DNA of 64,000 bases from Gillisia sp. Hel_I_86. GTDB lineage: Bacteria > Bacteroidota > Bacteroidia > Flavobacteriales > Flavobacteriaceae. The stretch spans positions 1,054,001 through 1,118,000 of the forward strand of contig NZ_VISE01000001.1 in assembly GCF_007827275.1 (NCBI RefSeq), given 5' to 3'. Below are positions 55,606 through 64,000 of this stretch, one piece after another. The notes below the pieces were generated by a model that was not told the DNA's origin, did not search any database, and saw only the letters and a program-made list of their open reading frames with translations. Every line of letters starts with the position of its first letter. Position 1 is the first letter of the stretch. Position numbers and translations under genes: made by a program.

Positions 55606-57576
55606 TTAAATCTTAGCCTGAATCAATTCATCATTATAGTCGAGTTCCTCGAAAAGTGAATTTTTACTTATAAATTCCGGTACTAGATCTTTGAGCAATT
55701 TCACCATCTCTTTTTTGTCTGTATCACGTATAGACGATTTTATTAATCTTTCAGTTTTTATTTTAATGTCTTCAAAGTTAGAGGATATTTCTTTCGAAAT
55801 GAGGATTTTGCTATGATGAGTTGGAAGTGTTTTGGTGTTTTCGCTAAGTAACTCTTCATATAGTTTTTCTCCCGGGCGTAAACCTGTTATTTCAATTTTT
55901 ACATCCTTATATGGCTTAAATCCTGAAAGCTCGATCATCCTTTCAGCAAGAGCTAAAATTTTTACGGGTTCTCCCATATCAAAAATTAAAATCTCACCCC
56001 CTTTTCCCATGGTGCCTGCTTCAAGAACTAATTGGCAAGCCTCTGGAATGGTCATGAAATATCTAATAATATCTGGATGAGTGACCGTAACCGGTCCTCC
56101 TTTTGCTATTTGATTCCTGAAATAAGGAATTACTGAACCATTAGAACCAAGTACATTTCCAAAACGCGTAGTAATAAATTGTGTCCTATTACTGCTGTGG
56201 TGTTGGAAAGATCGCACATACATTTCTGCCGCTCTTTTAGAGGCCCCCATTACATTCGTAGGGTTTACCGCTTTATCTGTGGAAATCATGACAAATTTGT
56301 TTACCTTATATTGGCTTGAGAGTTTTGCCAATATTATCGTTCCCAATAAATTAACCATAATTGCCTCCCTAGGGTTCCTTTCAATTAAGGGCACATGTTT
56401 GTATGCAGCAGCATGAAAAACAGCAGAAAAACTGTTCTTTTTAAAAAGCGCGTACATCCGGTATTTATTGCTTATGCTTGCTAGGATTACCCTAAATTTT
56501 AAATCTGGAAAACTTTCGTTCAGCTCAAGTTCTAAAGCGTACAAAGGCGTTTCAGCTTGATCAACAAGAATTAAATTTTTAGGATTGTATAATGCTATTT
56601 GCCGCACCAATTCGCTACCTATGGATCCAGCGGCACCGGTAATAAGGATGTTCTTATTTTCCAGGTCTTTCTTGATAGCTAGATTATTAAGAAGAATTGG
56701 TTCCCTATCCAGAAGATCTTCAATTTCAAAAGCCTTTATGTTTTTCGTGATATCATCGTTCAATGTCCAGGCCTCCACCCTGGGGGCATTGAACAACTGC
56801 ATATTATTATCTGAACATAAATTTATTAATTCATTTTTTTTTTGGATTGTTAATTTTTCCCCAATAATAAGTAAACCATCTAGGTTTAATGAGGGCAATA
56901 TATTTTTAAGTGAGGGTTTTGTAGAAATTACAGGTTTTCCACCAATATTTAATTTATTTACGGGCCTCTCCGATAAGTAACCTACAAGAAAAAAAGTTTC
57001 CCCGGAAGTCGTATTCAAAGCTTTTCCTAAAGATATGGAACTATCATCTATCCCAATAATCGCAATCCTCTTTTTGTTGTTTTTTCGGTTTTCTAATTTG
57101 AATGTTAAATAGATTTGCTTTACAAAAACCCTAAAGATAAGTAAGAAGGTAAAAGAAAGTACTGTATAAAGAACCAGGCCAACCATTGTAAATATTTTAT
57201 TCCCTGTATAGAAAAAGTACAAATACTGTATGACCCCCAAGGTAAAAACAGTTGCAACCGAAGCAAAAGCCAGTTTCAAAATATCTATAAAAGATGAATG
57301 GCGAACTAGACCAGAATAGGTTTTAAAAACAAAAAAGAATAAAATATAAACGCTCAGTAATATAACAATATTGAAAATATTAGGCAGCACAGAAAAAAAA
57401 GTAACGTTTACCGAGTTTAAGAAAAAATGTGTTGTTGTTAGCGCTATTATAGCAAGGAAAATATCTATTAAAAGTACAATATATCTTGGCAAATAGTTAA
57501 TGTTGGAAAGATCAAAACCGTCCAACTTGCGAAGGAATATAATTTTAATATAATCTTTGAACCGCAGAACTTTCAT
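55606..57576 (-). CDS. Membrane nucleotide-sugar 4,6-dehydratase (FlaA1/CapD/WbpM family)
   Basis: 656 residues. Four N-terminal helices span about 28-175 (RYIVLLIDIFLAIIAL, IVILLSVYILFFFVF). A CoA-binding-like domain follows (KKRIAIIGIDDSSISLGKAL). The SDR domain has NILITGAAGSIGSELVRQ for NAD and STDKAVNPTNVMGASKR, where Met replaces the usual Tyr, as is normal in this subfamily. It probably converts UDP-GlcNAc (or a related sugar) to a 4-keto-6-deoxy sugar for capsule synthesis. It is the first of the export set; 540 bp of gene-free DNA precede it. Confidence 0.92.
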   Translation of the reverse strand: MKVLRFKDYIKIIFLRKLDGFDLSNINYLPRYIVLLIDIFLAIIALTTTHFFLNSVNVTFFSVLPNIFNIVILLSVYILFFFVFKTYSGLVRHSSFIDILKLAFASVATVFTLGVIQYLYFFYTGNKIFTMVGLVLYTVLSFTFLLIFRVFVKQIYLTFKLENRKNNKKRIAIIGIDDSSISLGKALNTTSGETFFLVGYLSERPVNKLNIGGKPVISTKPSLKNILPSLNLDGLLIIGEKLTIQKKNELINLCSDNNMQLFNAPRVEAWTLNDDITKNIKAFEIEDLLDREPILLNNLAIKKDLENKNILITGAAGSIGSELVRQIALYNPKNLILVDQAETPLYALELELNESFPDLKFRVILASISNKYRMYALFKKNSFSAVFHAAAYKHVPLIERNPREAIMVNLLGTIILAKLSSQYKVNKFVMISTDKAVNPTNVMGASKRAAEMYVRSFQHHSSNRTQFITTRFGNVLGSNGSVIPYFRNQIAKGGPVTVTHPDIIRYFMTIPEACQLVLEAGTMGKGGEILIFDMGEPVKILALAERMIELSGFKPYKDVKIEITGLRPGEKLYEELLSENTKTLPTHHSKILISKEISSNFEDIKIKTERLIKSSIRDTDKKEMVKLLKDLVPEFISKNSLFEELDYNDELIQAKI

Positions 57577-58118
57577 GGGAATTTAATTTTAAACTATTCA
57601 TACAGAAGTCAAGTGAGGAAAAAATACTGATGATTTTTTCTTTTTAATAATGACAATTTACAAGAGTTTGAATCTTAAAAGTGTTGCCAAATCCTTTAAT
57701 TTTTGGTAACCACAGCGTATTTTTTAAAAATTGCATCACGAATAAAAATCAAAAACTTACCTGAGGACGAAACATCATGATACCAAAAATTTGATTACCA
57801 TAATTGGAAATATAGAAAACCAATGGTTAAAATTTTTTCTTCATGTAATTTTACGTTTTATTTCTGTAGGATAAAATAATGCACATCTTCAACGTGATTT
57901 ATTATTTTAAATTACTTAAATACCATTAAATCAAACTTCTCTTTTTTTTCAATTATAAACAGGCCAAACATTAAAATGAAGAAAAATAGGAGATCGACAA
58001 GAAGATTAATACCTTCGGATAATTTGTAAAAAAAAGATAGTAGGGACGTCATAAAGAAAGGGGGTTGTTAAATGTTTCTTAAAAAATCATGAATAAAAAA
58101 TTCAAACCCTAAGGTAGG
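57577..58118. other. Gene-free gap inside the capsule locus
   Basis: 542 bp of AT-rich sequence between the glycosyltransferase and the dehydratase. No open frame, clear promoter pair or hairpin terminator stood out. Its length suggests regulation of the downstream wza-wzc group. Confidence 0.4.
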
Positions 58119-59459
58119 TTATTCTGTTGTAATTTTTTCTTTAGCTCTTTGAACAGATATTCCCTTTACTGAATAATCTTTTTGTCTATTATATTTCAAT
58201 ACCTCATCTTTCTTGGGGATATCCTTAATAGATAATGCAAGCTTGATCTGTTTAATAAATTTTTCGGCCAATACAATTCGGTCAAAGTCTTTTTTAGCAA
58301 AGTTAAATCCATTTTCTCCTTCCCTATTTAGCCGTTCAGGATCTGCAATATAATCTCTAATTACCCTATTGTATTCCAATGCATTCTCGGGCTCCACATA
58401 GGTCCCGGCATCCGCCTCTTTGATTAATTCAGCAGAAATCCCACCTATGGCCATTAATACTGGTTTTTTACAAGAAAAGTAATCAAAGGTTTTGTTTGAA
58501 TAAACTGTTTTAAAGGTATCTACCTTTTTTAAAATTGAAGCTCCCATATCTGAAGCCAAAATATACTTAAAAACTTCACTTTTTGGAACAGGATCACGAA
58601 ATACCACGTTAGTAATATTTCTGGACACTGCTTCCATCATAAGGGCCTTTTTTTGCATTCCTGATCCTATAAGTTGAAATATTACATTTGTATTGGTTAA
58701 TTTTTCAGCAGCATCAAGAACCTGGATTAAATGGTTAGCTACCCCATGAGCACCAACATAAGTAATTACCATATTATTTTCAAAACCTAAATCCTTTTTA
58801 AACTGGATAGGATCAAAATCTTTTGCAAGCTTTTCTGCCAAATTAAAATCTGCAGCATTAGGTATAAAAATTATCTTTTCCTTTGGCACCCCCTTTTCAA
58901 TAAGTTTTGTTCGAAATGCTGGTGTTAATACATTAATAAGCGTAGATTTCTTGTAAAGAAAAGCCTCAACTTTATATGCTAATTTAATTATCCATTTATT
59001 GGTAAGGATCCCGGTATCTATTGCAGATTCAGGCCAAAGATCCCTTACTTCAAAAACCATTGGGGCCCTTTTTATCCTAGAGATTAAATAGCCGCTTATT
59101 CCAATAAAAAGCGGGGGCGAGGTTACAACAATCGCATCAAATTTTCCGCTAACTTTAAAAATACCAGCTAATATTGAAGAGATCATAAAAGAAATATAGC
59201 CATTTAATCTTCCCAAGAACCCATTGTTATAAGATTCTGATACGTGGGTTCGAATCACCCTTATATTTCCTTGATTATGATTACTAAAATATTTTTTTTT
59301 GTAAACTTTCCTTTTTTCATCACCGTTATAATGCATCATTCCAGCAATAACAGTAACTTCATTTCCTTCATCTGTCCAACTTTTTGCCATTTCGTTCCAG
59401 CGCGACCCGCCGGGGTCATCTTCTTCCAGAAAATACTGATGTAATAATAAGATTTTCAT
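58119..59459 (-). CDS. GT4-family glycosyltransferase (WbuB-like)
   Basis: 446 residues. The GT-B fold starts MKILLLHQYFLEEDDPGGSR with VTVIAGMMHY. The middle has FEVRDLWPESAIDTG, typical of WbuB-type N-acetylfucosaminyl or related transferases. The C-terminal nucleotide-sugar site includes VITYVGAHGVANHL and SNKTFDYFSCKKPVLM (the E/D-x7-E region is altered). It adds a sugar to the lipid-linked repeat unit at the cytosolic face. It is 4 bp downstream of the heparinase-family gene. Confidence 0.9.
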   Translation of the reverse strand: MKILLLHQYFLEEDDPGGSRWNEMAKSWTDEGNEVTVIAGMMHYNGDEKRKVYKKKYFSNHNQGNIRVIRTHVSESYNNGFLGRLNGYISFMISSILAGIFKVSGKFDAIVVTSPPLFIGISGYLISRIKRAPMVFEVRDLWPESAIDTGILTNKWIIKLAYKVEAFLYKKSTLINVLTPAFRTKLIEKGVPKEKIIFIPNAADFNLAEKLAKDFDPIQFKKDLGFENNMVITYVGAHGVANHLIQVLDAAEKLTNTNVIFQLIGSGMQKKALMMEAVSRNITNVVFRDPVPKSEVFKYILASDMGASILKKVDTFKTVYSNKTFDYFSCKKPVLMAIGGISAELIKEADAGTYVEPENALEYNRVIRDYIADPERLNREGENGFNFAKKDFDRIVLAEKFIKQIKLALSIKDIPKKDEVLKYNRQKDYSVKGISVQRAKEKITTE

Positions 59460-59463
59460 GATC

Positions 59464-61335
59464 CTAAATTTTAATAGTTGTGGTTAGTTCGTTTTTGAAA
59501 CCAAAGGCTAGGCCTTTGGTTTTTTTCATCTCCCCATAAAATGAGGAATTGTAAGAGGGGATTTCAATTGGGGGGGCCTTTTTATTAATTAATTGTATAG
59601 ATGATTCACTACTGCCCAAATGCCAGAGCTGTCTGCATTCGGCTTCAAAGTTTCCATTAACCTCATCTTTCACCTTCCATATTAACGAATTTTTTTCTTT
59701 TATTATTGTTCGTTTATGTTTAATGTTAGGATGCAATTGTTTGAAGGCGCTAATTTCACCGGTGAAAATAAATTGATCATCTTTTACTTCCCACTGGGCA
59801 ATATTTGCTTGGCTCCAATAAAACCAAATGAACCTACTTCCTTTAAGCATTTGTGAATTGTTGCCAATCATAACAGTGTTATGTCCAGCTGTTCCTGAGA
59901 AGTATTCCTGATATTCTTTTTTCGTGTTATATTTATAAGTGCCCGAATCCCTTAAAACATTCTCTCCTTTGTACCAGATATCTAGATGAAGATTATCTGC
60001 CTGTGCAGGCCTGTCTTTATGATTTCCGCAGCGAACAAAAGTGAAGCTATCCTTTTCCCGGAGCGTATAAAATCCACCATTGGGAAATGAAAGAGCCCCA
60101 AAGTTTATCTTAAGCGGTTTAAAAAGTTTGGTGTTCAAATTTATAGGAATTAACCAATTAGCATCTTCCCGAACCTGAGCAGATGTATATAAATTTTCTC
60201 CTGATAATAAATAATGTAACGTATTGAGCTGTGGCCGGTAATCGCGGTACGCAGTTTCAGAAAGAGGAAAGAACAATGCCCCGTCGTTATTCCCGTAATT
60301 AGGGACAAAACCGTTTTCTTCTTGTACGCATTGGTATAAAAAATTCAAACTTTTATAGGCCCTTTCATAGATTATGGAAGAGAAAGGTTTTTGATGTTTT
60401 TCAGAAACAGCAATTCCTAATGAAAATAATTGAATTACTACTCTATGATAGTTCATGCTAAATTGCAAAAAGGTACCATCCTTATAAATTTGATAGGGAA
60501 TCTCCTGTTCAAACCACTTTCTACCTCTTTTGGCCCAAATTTTTGTTTCAGGGATAAAAGGAAAAAGCATTTCACTTAACGAAAGACAAAGTGTTTCAGT
60601 GATGGCGTGATTGTTCCTAACTGCTATTCTTGAAAAATTTATATGATGATATACATGATGGAGCGACCAATAAATTACATTTTGTATTTTTTCCCACCGT
60701 TGGTTGGAAAGCGCTGGTGAATTTTTGTAGAAGCTAAGCGCATAGTTCCAATTAAAAAGCCTCAATGAAATTTCCTGACTACACTTCCAATTTGGCCCCC
60801 TATTCACGGGGTTTTTCTCTATCCAGTCCTCTATTTGTGAGAAGGCAAATTCAGAATGATCTTCATTAAAATGATGGTCATATCTTATAAGGTTTAATAA
60901 AAAGGTAAACCTGGATTTTTCCCAAACATCTTTAATATCCCCGTTGTCCGAATCAAAATCATCAATTTCAGACCAATGTTTAATAATGTCGTATTTAAAT
61001 CCAGTAGTAGGATTGGTAACCCAATCGTAATCCTTTCCAAGATCCTTCCATTCATGGTTAAAAAAACAAAGTTTTCCCGCAAGGATATTTTTTGCTTTTT
61101 TGGCAAGGGATCCGGTAGGATTTTTCGTCAAGGTTATTTTTTCCCGTTCCTCAATAATAAAATTGTTTGGTACGCTTTTCCATTCTTCCAGAGAAATGAA
61201 TTTTTTTATTTCAGGATTTATAGGATGCTTTTTTTTGAGGATTCCCGTTCTTTTTTCAAATTCATGAAATAAGCGGTACCCGACGTATCGAATACCCATA
61301 TTATTAAACATTTGAAGGGCTAATTTTATTTTCAT
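59464..61335 (-). CDS. Heparinase II/III-family protein of an exopolysaccharide locus
   Basis: 623 residues without a signal peptide. The N-terminal alpha/alpha toroid holds NRGPNWKCSQEISLRLFNW and RNNHAITETLCLSLSEM, and the C-terminal beta domain holds RPAQADNLHLDIWYKGENVLRDSGTY and GTAGHNTVMIGN. The Tyr/His lyase residues (NNHAI, QADNLHLD, GHNT) look preserved. Such proteins occur inside polysaccharide biosynthesis clusters, where they may edit or release uronic-acid-containing chains. Its presence hints that the capsule contains uronic acids, but the substrate is not known. Confidence 0.88.
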   Translation of the reverse strand: MKIKLALQMFNNMGIRYVGYRLFHEFEKRTGILKKKHPINPEIKKFISLEEWKSVPNNFIIEEREKITLTKNPTGSLAKKAKNILAGKLCFFNHEWKDLGKDYDWVTNPTTGFKYDIIKHWSEIDDFDSDNGDIKDVWEKSRFTFLLNLIRYDHHFNEDHSEFAFSQIEDWIEKNPVNRGPNWKCSQEISLRLFNWNYALSFYKNSPALSNQRWEKIQNVIYWSLHHVYHHINFSRIAVRNNHAITETLCLSLSEMLFPFIPETKIWAKRGRKWFEQEIPYQIYKDGTFLQFSMNYHRVVIQLFSLGIAVSEKHQKPFSSIIYERAYKSLNFLYQCVQEENGFVPNYGNNDGALFFPLSETAYRDYRPQLNTLHYLLSGENLYTSAQVREDANWLIPINLNTKLFKPLKINFGALSFPNGGFYTLREKDSFTFVRCGNHKDRPAQADNLHLDIWYKGENVLRDSGTYKYNTKKEYQEYFSGTAGHNTVMIGNNSQMLKGSRFIWFYWSQANIAQWEVKDDQFIFTGEISAFKQLHPNIKHKRTIIKEKNSLIWKVKDEVNGNFEAECRQLWHLGSSESSIQLINKKAPPIEIPSYNSSFYGEMKKTKGLAFGFKNELTTTIKI

Positions 61336-61393
61336 CTGTACTTAAAAGAACATGTTTTTAGAAATTATTTTTTGTTGGAAAGCTAATGTTTCC

Positions 61394-62491
61394 TTACAAT
61401 TTCGGGGATATTTGCAATAAATGTTTCACTATTCGCTCCGCTGTATTTCCATCCCAAAGGGGTATTTCCCTACCTTTTTTCCAGTTATCGGAAAAAAGTT
61501 TTTCCATCGCCGGGGCAATCGCCTTCGGATCAGTGCCCAAGAGTTCATTGGTTCCCAACTCCAAGGTTTCTGGACGTTCGGTGTTGTCGCGCAGGGTCAT
61601 GCAGGGAACATTCATGATGGAAGCCTCTTCGGTGATCCCTCCTGAATCGGTTACCACGGCTTTGGCTCTTTCTACCAAATAGTTGAACTCCAAATAACTT
61701 AAGGGCTCAACCATGTGGAGTCGCGGATGTGACACCCCCATACTTTTTAAAATCTTGGCCGTGCGCGGATGTACGGGAAAGACAAGCGGCAAATCTTGAG
61801 AGTGATCGATGATTTCATCCATCAACTTCTTTAAATTAGACTCTTGATCTACATTGGCGGGCCTATGTAAGGTCATTACAAGATAAGCTTTTTCCTGCAA
61901 ATTTAATTCCGTCCAAATAGCAGGTTTTTTAAAGTTAGGTCTTTGTTTTAATAATGTATCAATCATAGTATTCCCCACATAAAAAATGCGTGCTTCTTCA
62001 ACTCCTGAGTTTCTGAGATTATTATTGGCTCCCTCAGAGGTGGTAAAAAAGTAATTGCTAATGCTATCTGTTACCAATCTATTTATCTCTTCAGGCATTC
62101 CCCAATCCCCAGACCTTATACCTCCTTCTACATGAGCCACTTTGGTATGCAGTTTTTGTGCTACAAGCGCACAAGCCATTGTCGAGGTTACATCGCCCAC
62201 GACCAAAACGAGATCGCTAGGATTTTCAAGCAATTCTTTTTCAAAGCCAATCATTATGGCTGCTGTTTGTTCTGCTTGTGTTCCTCCTCCAGCCTCCAAA
62301 TTGGCATGAGGCTCGGGGATTTCCAACTGTTCAAAAAAACTGCCTGACATTTTTTTGTCGTAATGCTGCCCTGTGTGCACTAGCCGGAAGTCTATATTTT
62401 CACCTTGGGCTTTTGCCTTTTGAAAGGCGTGGATAATTGGGGCAATTTTCATAAAATTTGGACGTGCGCCCGCTATGATTGTAATTTTCAT
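61394..62491 (-). CDS. wecB: UDP-N-acetylglucosamine 2-epimerase (non-hydrolysing)
   Basis: Converts UDP-GlcNAc to UDP-ManNAc. 365 residues from the ATG at 62491 (MKITIIAGARPNFMKIAPII). The open frame runs 63 codons further upstream, but that part is translated repeat DNA (AARPLRAAQERKS) and not protein. Family signatures are GARPNFMK, HTGQHYD, VVGDVTSTMACAL, HVEGGIRSGDWGMPEEINR and VTDSGGITEEAS. With the dehydratase and glycosyltransferase it supplies amino-sugar precursors for capsule. Confidence 0.94.
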   Translation of the reverse strand: MKITIIAGARPNFMKIAPIIHAFQKAKAQGENIDFRLVHTGQHYDKKMSGSFFEQLEIPEPHANLEAGGGTQAEQTAAIMIGFEKELLENPSDLVLVVGDVTSTMACALVAQKLHTKVAHVEGGIRSGDWGMPEEINRLVTDSISNYFFTTSEGANNNLRNSGVEEARIFYVGNTMIDTLLKQRPNFKKPAIWTELNLQEKAYLVMTLHRPANVDQESNLKKLMDEIIDHSQDLPLVFPVHPRTAKILKSMGVSHPRLHMVEPLSYLEFNYLVERAKAVVTDSGGITEEASIMNVPCMTLRDNTERPETLELGTNELLGTDPKAIAPAMEKLFSDNWKKGREIPLWDGNTAERIVKHLLQISPKL

Positions 62492-62539
62492 TAAAAAATT
62501 GATTTTATGGGATGGGATTAAGTGATTTTTAGAATTTTT

Positions 62540-62785
62540 TCTTGCGGCGAGCGAAATGTTTTTTTCTCGCGACGAGCGCAACGGTTTCGCTGCGAGCGCT
62601 GCGTGAAATATTTTATACACACGGTGTGGGGAAATGCTTTTTCTTTCTTGCGCCGCGCGCAACGGTCTCGCTGCAAGCACTGCGTTTTTTTCCCTGCGAG
62701 CGCTGCGTGAAAACTTTAATACACACGCTGCGCTAAATGATTTTTTCTTGCGGTGGCCGCAAAGGTCTCGCAGCGGGCGCTATGA
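62540..62785. repeat. GC-rich repeat array, left
   Basis: Degenerate tandem copies of a unit resembling CTCGCGACGAGCGCAACGGT followed by CTCGCTGCGAGCGCTGCGTGAAA and an AT-rich spacer with TACACAC. About five units are visible, at roughly 62543, 62567, 62645, 62692 and 62746. GC content is far above the surrounding DNA. It lies directly upstream of wecB and downstream of the toxin gene. Confidence 0.75.
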
Positions 62786-62869
62786 TTTTTTGTATATCTG
62801 ATTATTTTGTCCTATTCAATTTTTTTGTTGACTTATACCAAAATTATTGTCTTTTATTTGACCAATTAC

Positions 62870-63211
62870 TTATTCGATTTCCAAACAATCAATTTCCTCA
62901 TATTCTTTATTCTTAACAAAATCATTAATTATTGGCTGGTGTTTTATTAATATTTCAACAAGCTTATTTGTGGTCATATTTCCAGTTCTTAACCAAATAA
63001 TTTTTGGCGGACTTCCCTTCATACTTGCAATATCTGAAAAGTCGACATCGAAGGTGACAATTACAAAATCATTTCTTTTTGCATATTCCCATATTTAAAT
63101 ATCCGAAGCGTCGTGAAGTCCTAAATCCCTTACTTGCTTTGATCCCGAAAAAATTGGAAGTGTCTTATTGACGACACGAAAAGAGATGTTTTGATCGAAT
63201 AGTAACTTCAC
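62870..63211 (-). pseudogene. DUF5615 PIN-like toxin with an in-frame stop
   Basis: From a GTG at 63211 (overlapping the DUF433 stop as GTGA) the frame reads VKLLFDQNISFRVVNKTLPI, with the DUF5615 signature FDQNIS, continuing LGLHDASDI. TAA then occurs at codon 39 (63097-63095). Without any shift the same frame goes on IWEYAKRNDFVIVTFDVDFSD through 114 codons to TAA at 62870. Conserved Asp residues of the PIN-like site (LLFD, HDASD, TFDVDF) are all present. A single base change from GAA or AAA would restore it, so this is a recent nonsense mutation or a sequencing error. Confidence 0.8.
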
Positions 63212-63432
63212 GAGGCAACCCTAATTCTATTTTCCCTGTTCGCTGCAAACGATAAACAAGCGTGGATGCTATTTTCATTCAATTCTGGAAAGTCATTTAA
63301 AATTTCCTTTTTGGTCATCCCATTGGCCAGCCAATTTAAAACATCATATACAGAAATCCTAGTACCCAATAAAACAGGTTTACCAAATCTCTTGTTTGGG
63401 TCTATTGTTATATATTCTTTATAATTGATCAT
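63208..63432 (-). CDS. DUF433 antitoxin-like protein
   Basis: 74 residues. The DUF433 family signature is complete: YITIDPNKRFGKPVLLGTRI, VYDVLNWLANGMTKKEILND and FPELNENSIHACLSFAANRE. DUF433 proteins are small DNA-binding proteins, usually the antitoxin partner of a DUF5615 toxin encoded next to them. That partner follows with a 4-base overlap but is interrupted by a stop. The unit is flanked on both sides by GC-rich repeat arrays, consistent with an acquired cassette. Confidence 0.88.
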   Translation of the reverse strand: MINYKEYITIDPNKRFGKPVLLGTRISVYDVLNWLANGMTKKEILNDFPELNENSIHACLSFAANRENRIRVAS

Positions 63433-63539
63433 TTTATTTTTTTATCTAAAATACGATTTTTTCTACCAAAAGAATTACGATCTAAAAAATACAGGGCTTT
63501 TGATTTGTTTCATATACTATTTTTTTAAAAAAAATGGTA

Positions 63540-63780
63540 TTATTTTTTTCTCACGGCGATTACAATGATTTTTTCTCGCTACGAGCGCAACGGTCTCGCT
63601 GCGACCGCTGCGTTTTTTTCGTTGCGAACGCTGGGTGAAATTCTCGCTGTGGGTGCTGCGTGAAATTTTATATGCAGGCAGGCGGTGCAGGAAACAATTT
63701 TTTCACGCAGCGAACGCAAAGGTTTCGCTACGAACGCTGGGTGAAATTTTTTATGCACGCGGTGAAATTTTTCCCGTATG
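63540..63780. repeat. GC-rich repeat array, right
   Basis: About five degenerate units of the same type as at 62540-62785, in the same orientation. For example, CTCGCTACGAGCGCAACGGT then CTCGCTGCGACCGCTGCG at 63574, and CACGCAGCGAACGCAAAGGT then TTCGCTACGAACGCTGGGTG at 63704. It lies between the DUF433 gene and a GxxExxY gene. No protein frame is expected. Confidence 0.75.
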
Positions 63781-63793
63781 AAACTCTTATCTT

Positions 63794-64000
63794 CTACAGC
63801 CCATTCGCTACCCGATGAATTCCATCTTTCAACCTTTTTGTGTTGAAATTAATTAATAAACCAAGTTTTATATTTTTCATTTTAATATAGGTCAAAGTTT
63901 GTGCGAAATGAACTGGAGCAAGATTTTCTATTGATTTTATTTCTACCAAAACTTTGTTTTCTACCAGTAAATCAATTCGAAACCCAGCTTCAAATCGTAT
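63794..64000 (-). CDS. GxxExxY protein, 5' part outside the window
   Basis: The last 68 codons of a frame that enters from the right edge: FRIDLLVENKVLVEIKSIEN, then HFAQTLTYIKMKNIKLGLLI and NFNTKRLKDGIHR. This is the C-terminal half of the GxxExxY / PDDEXK_3 family, with the D...E-x-K nuclease-like core in RIDLLVENKVLVEIK. The function is not established. The beginning with the family-naming GxxExxY motif is outside the window. Confidence 0.88.
   Translation of the reverse strand: MRFEAGFRIDLLVENKVLVEIKSIENLAPVHFAQTLTYIKMKNIKLGLLINFNTKRLKDGIHRVANGL

Noticed and set aside
62522-62736. Arg/Cys-rich short frames over the GC array
   Set aside because: They are translations of tandem repeat DNA without start context or family match.
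62540-63780. CRISPR array
   Set aside because: Units are degenerate, spacers are not unique of constant length, and no cas gene is present.

Overview
The window looks like a chromosome segment of a member of the Bacteroidota, most likely a marine-type Flavobacteriaceae. Supporting signs are the housekeeping order serS / HTTM protein / ribF / pth / rplY / prs, a type IX secretion (type B) C-terminal sorting domain, a SusC/SusD pair, a Wzi-Wzc-Wza capsule set, LytTR signalling, TAnnTTTG-type promoter motifs, and starts that lack Shine-Dalgarno sequences. I do not assign a genus.

Layout. 1-8.3 kb is core: a partial TPR protein, serS, an HTTM (gamma-carboxylase-like) membrane protein, ribF, pth, rplY and prs, all on the minus strand. 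8.7-15.2 kb is a decayed accessory zone. It holds a tRNA-Leu 3' remnant, a twice-frameshifted hsdM, a RhuM-Fic gene, the N-terminal stub of a DUF4297/Cap4-like nuclease, an apparently complete ORF-less group II intron, a frameshifted serine hydrolase and an IS630-family element. 15.4-25.4 kb carries a large T9SS surface protein, two secreted peptidases (S41 and M20) and a LytS/LytTR-type two-component system with two membrane proteins. 25.7-29.6 kb is a visibly AT-rich plus-strand module: a BlaI repressor, a BlaR1-type protease fused to a peptidoglycan amidase, a DUF4097-like protein and a beta-lactamase-fold lipoprotein.

30-49.5 kb reads as a peptide or collagen-fragment utilisation region. 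A four-gene hydroxyproline catabolic operon (D-hydroxyproline oxidase, 4-hydroxyproline epimerase, ketoglutarate semialdehyde dehydrogenase, pyrroline-hydroxycarboxylate deaminase) lies divergent from an AraC regulator. It is followed by SusC, SusD, gamma-glutamyltransferase and an alpha/beta hydrolase, then by a convergent M1 peptidase / Xaa-Pro aminopeptidase / DPP4 operon. The inferred logic is import of Pro/Hyp-rich peptides, cleavage by proline-specific peptidases, and conversion of hydroxyproline to 2-oxoglutarate.

At 50.3 kb a second tRNA-Leu 3' half (anticodon UAG), with its terminator, truncates a membrane-protein gene. A segment similar to one at 8.75 kb lies just beyond it. 50.7-62.5 kb is a capsule/exopolysaccharide locus: Wzi, Wzc, Wza, a FlaA1/CapD-like nucleotide-sugar dehydratase, a GT4 glycosyltransferase, a heparinase-family protein and a WecB epimerase. 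62.5-64 kb holds a DUF433/DUF5615 toxin-antitoxin pair whose toxin has a nonsense codon. Two related GC-rich repeat arrays flank it, and a partial GxxExxY gene follows.

Repeats: three copies of a roughly 150-176 bp dispersed element with degenerate inverted ends lie at 1.5, 7.1 and 36.2 kb. No CRISPR array, rRNA gene or complete tRNA gene was seen.
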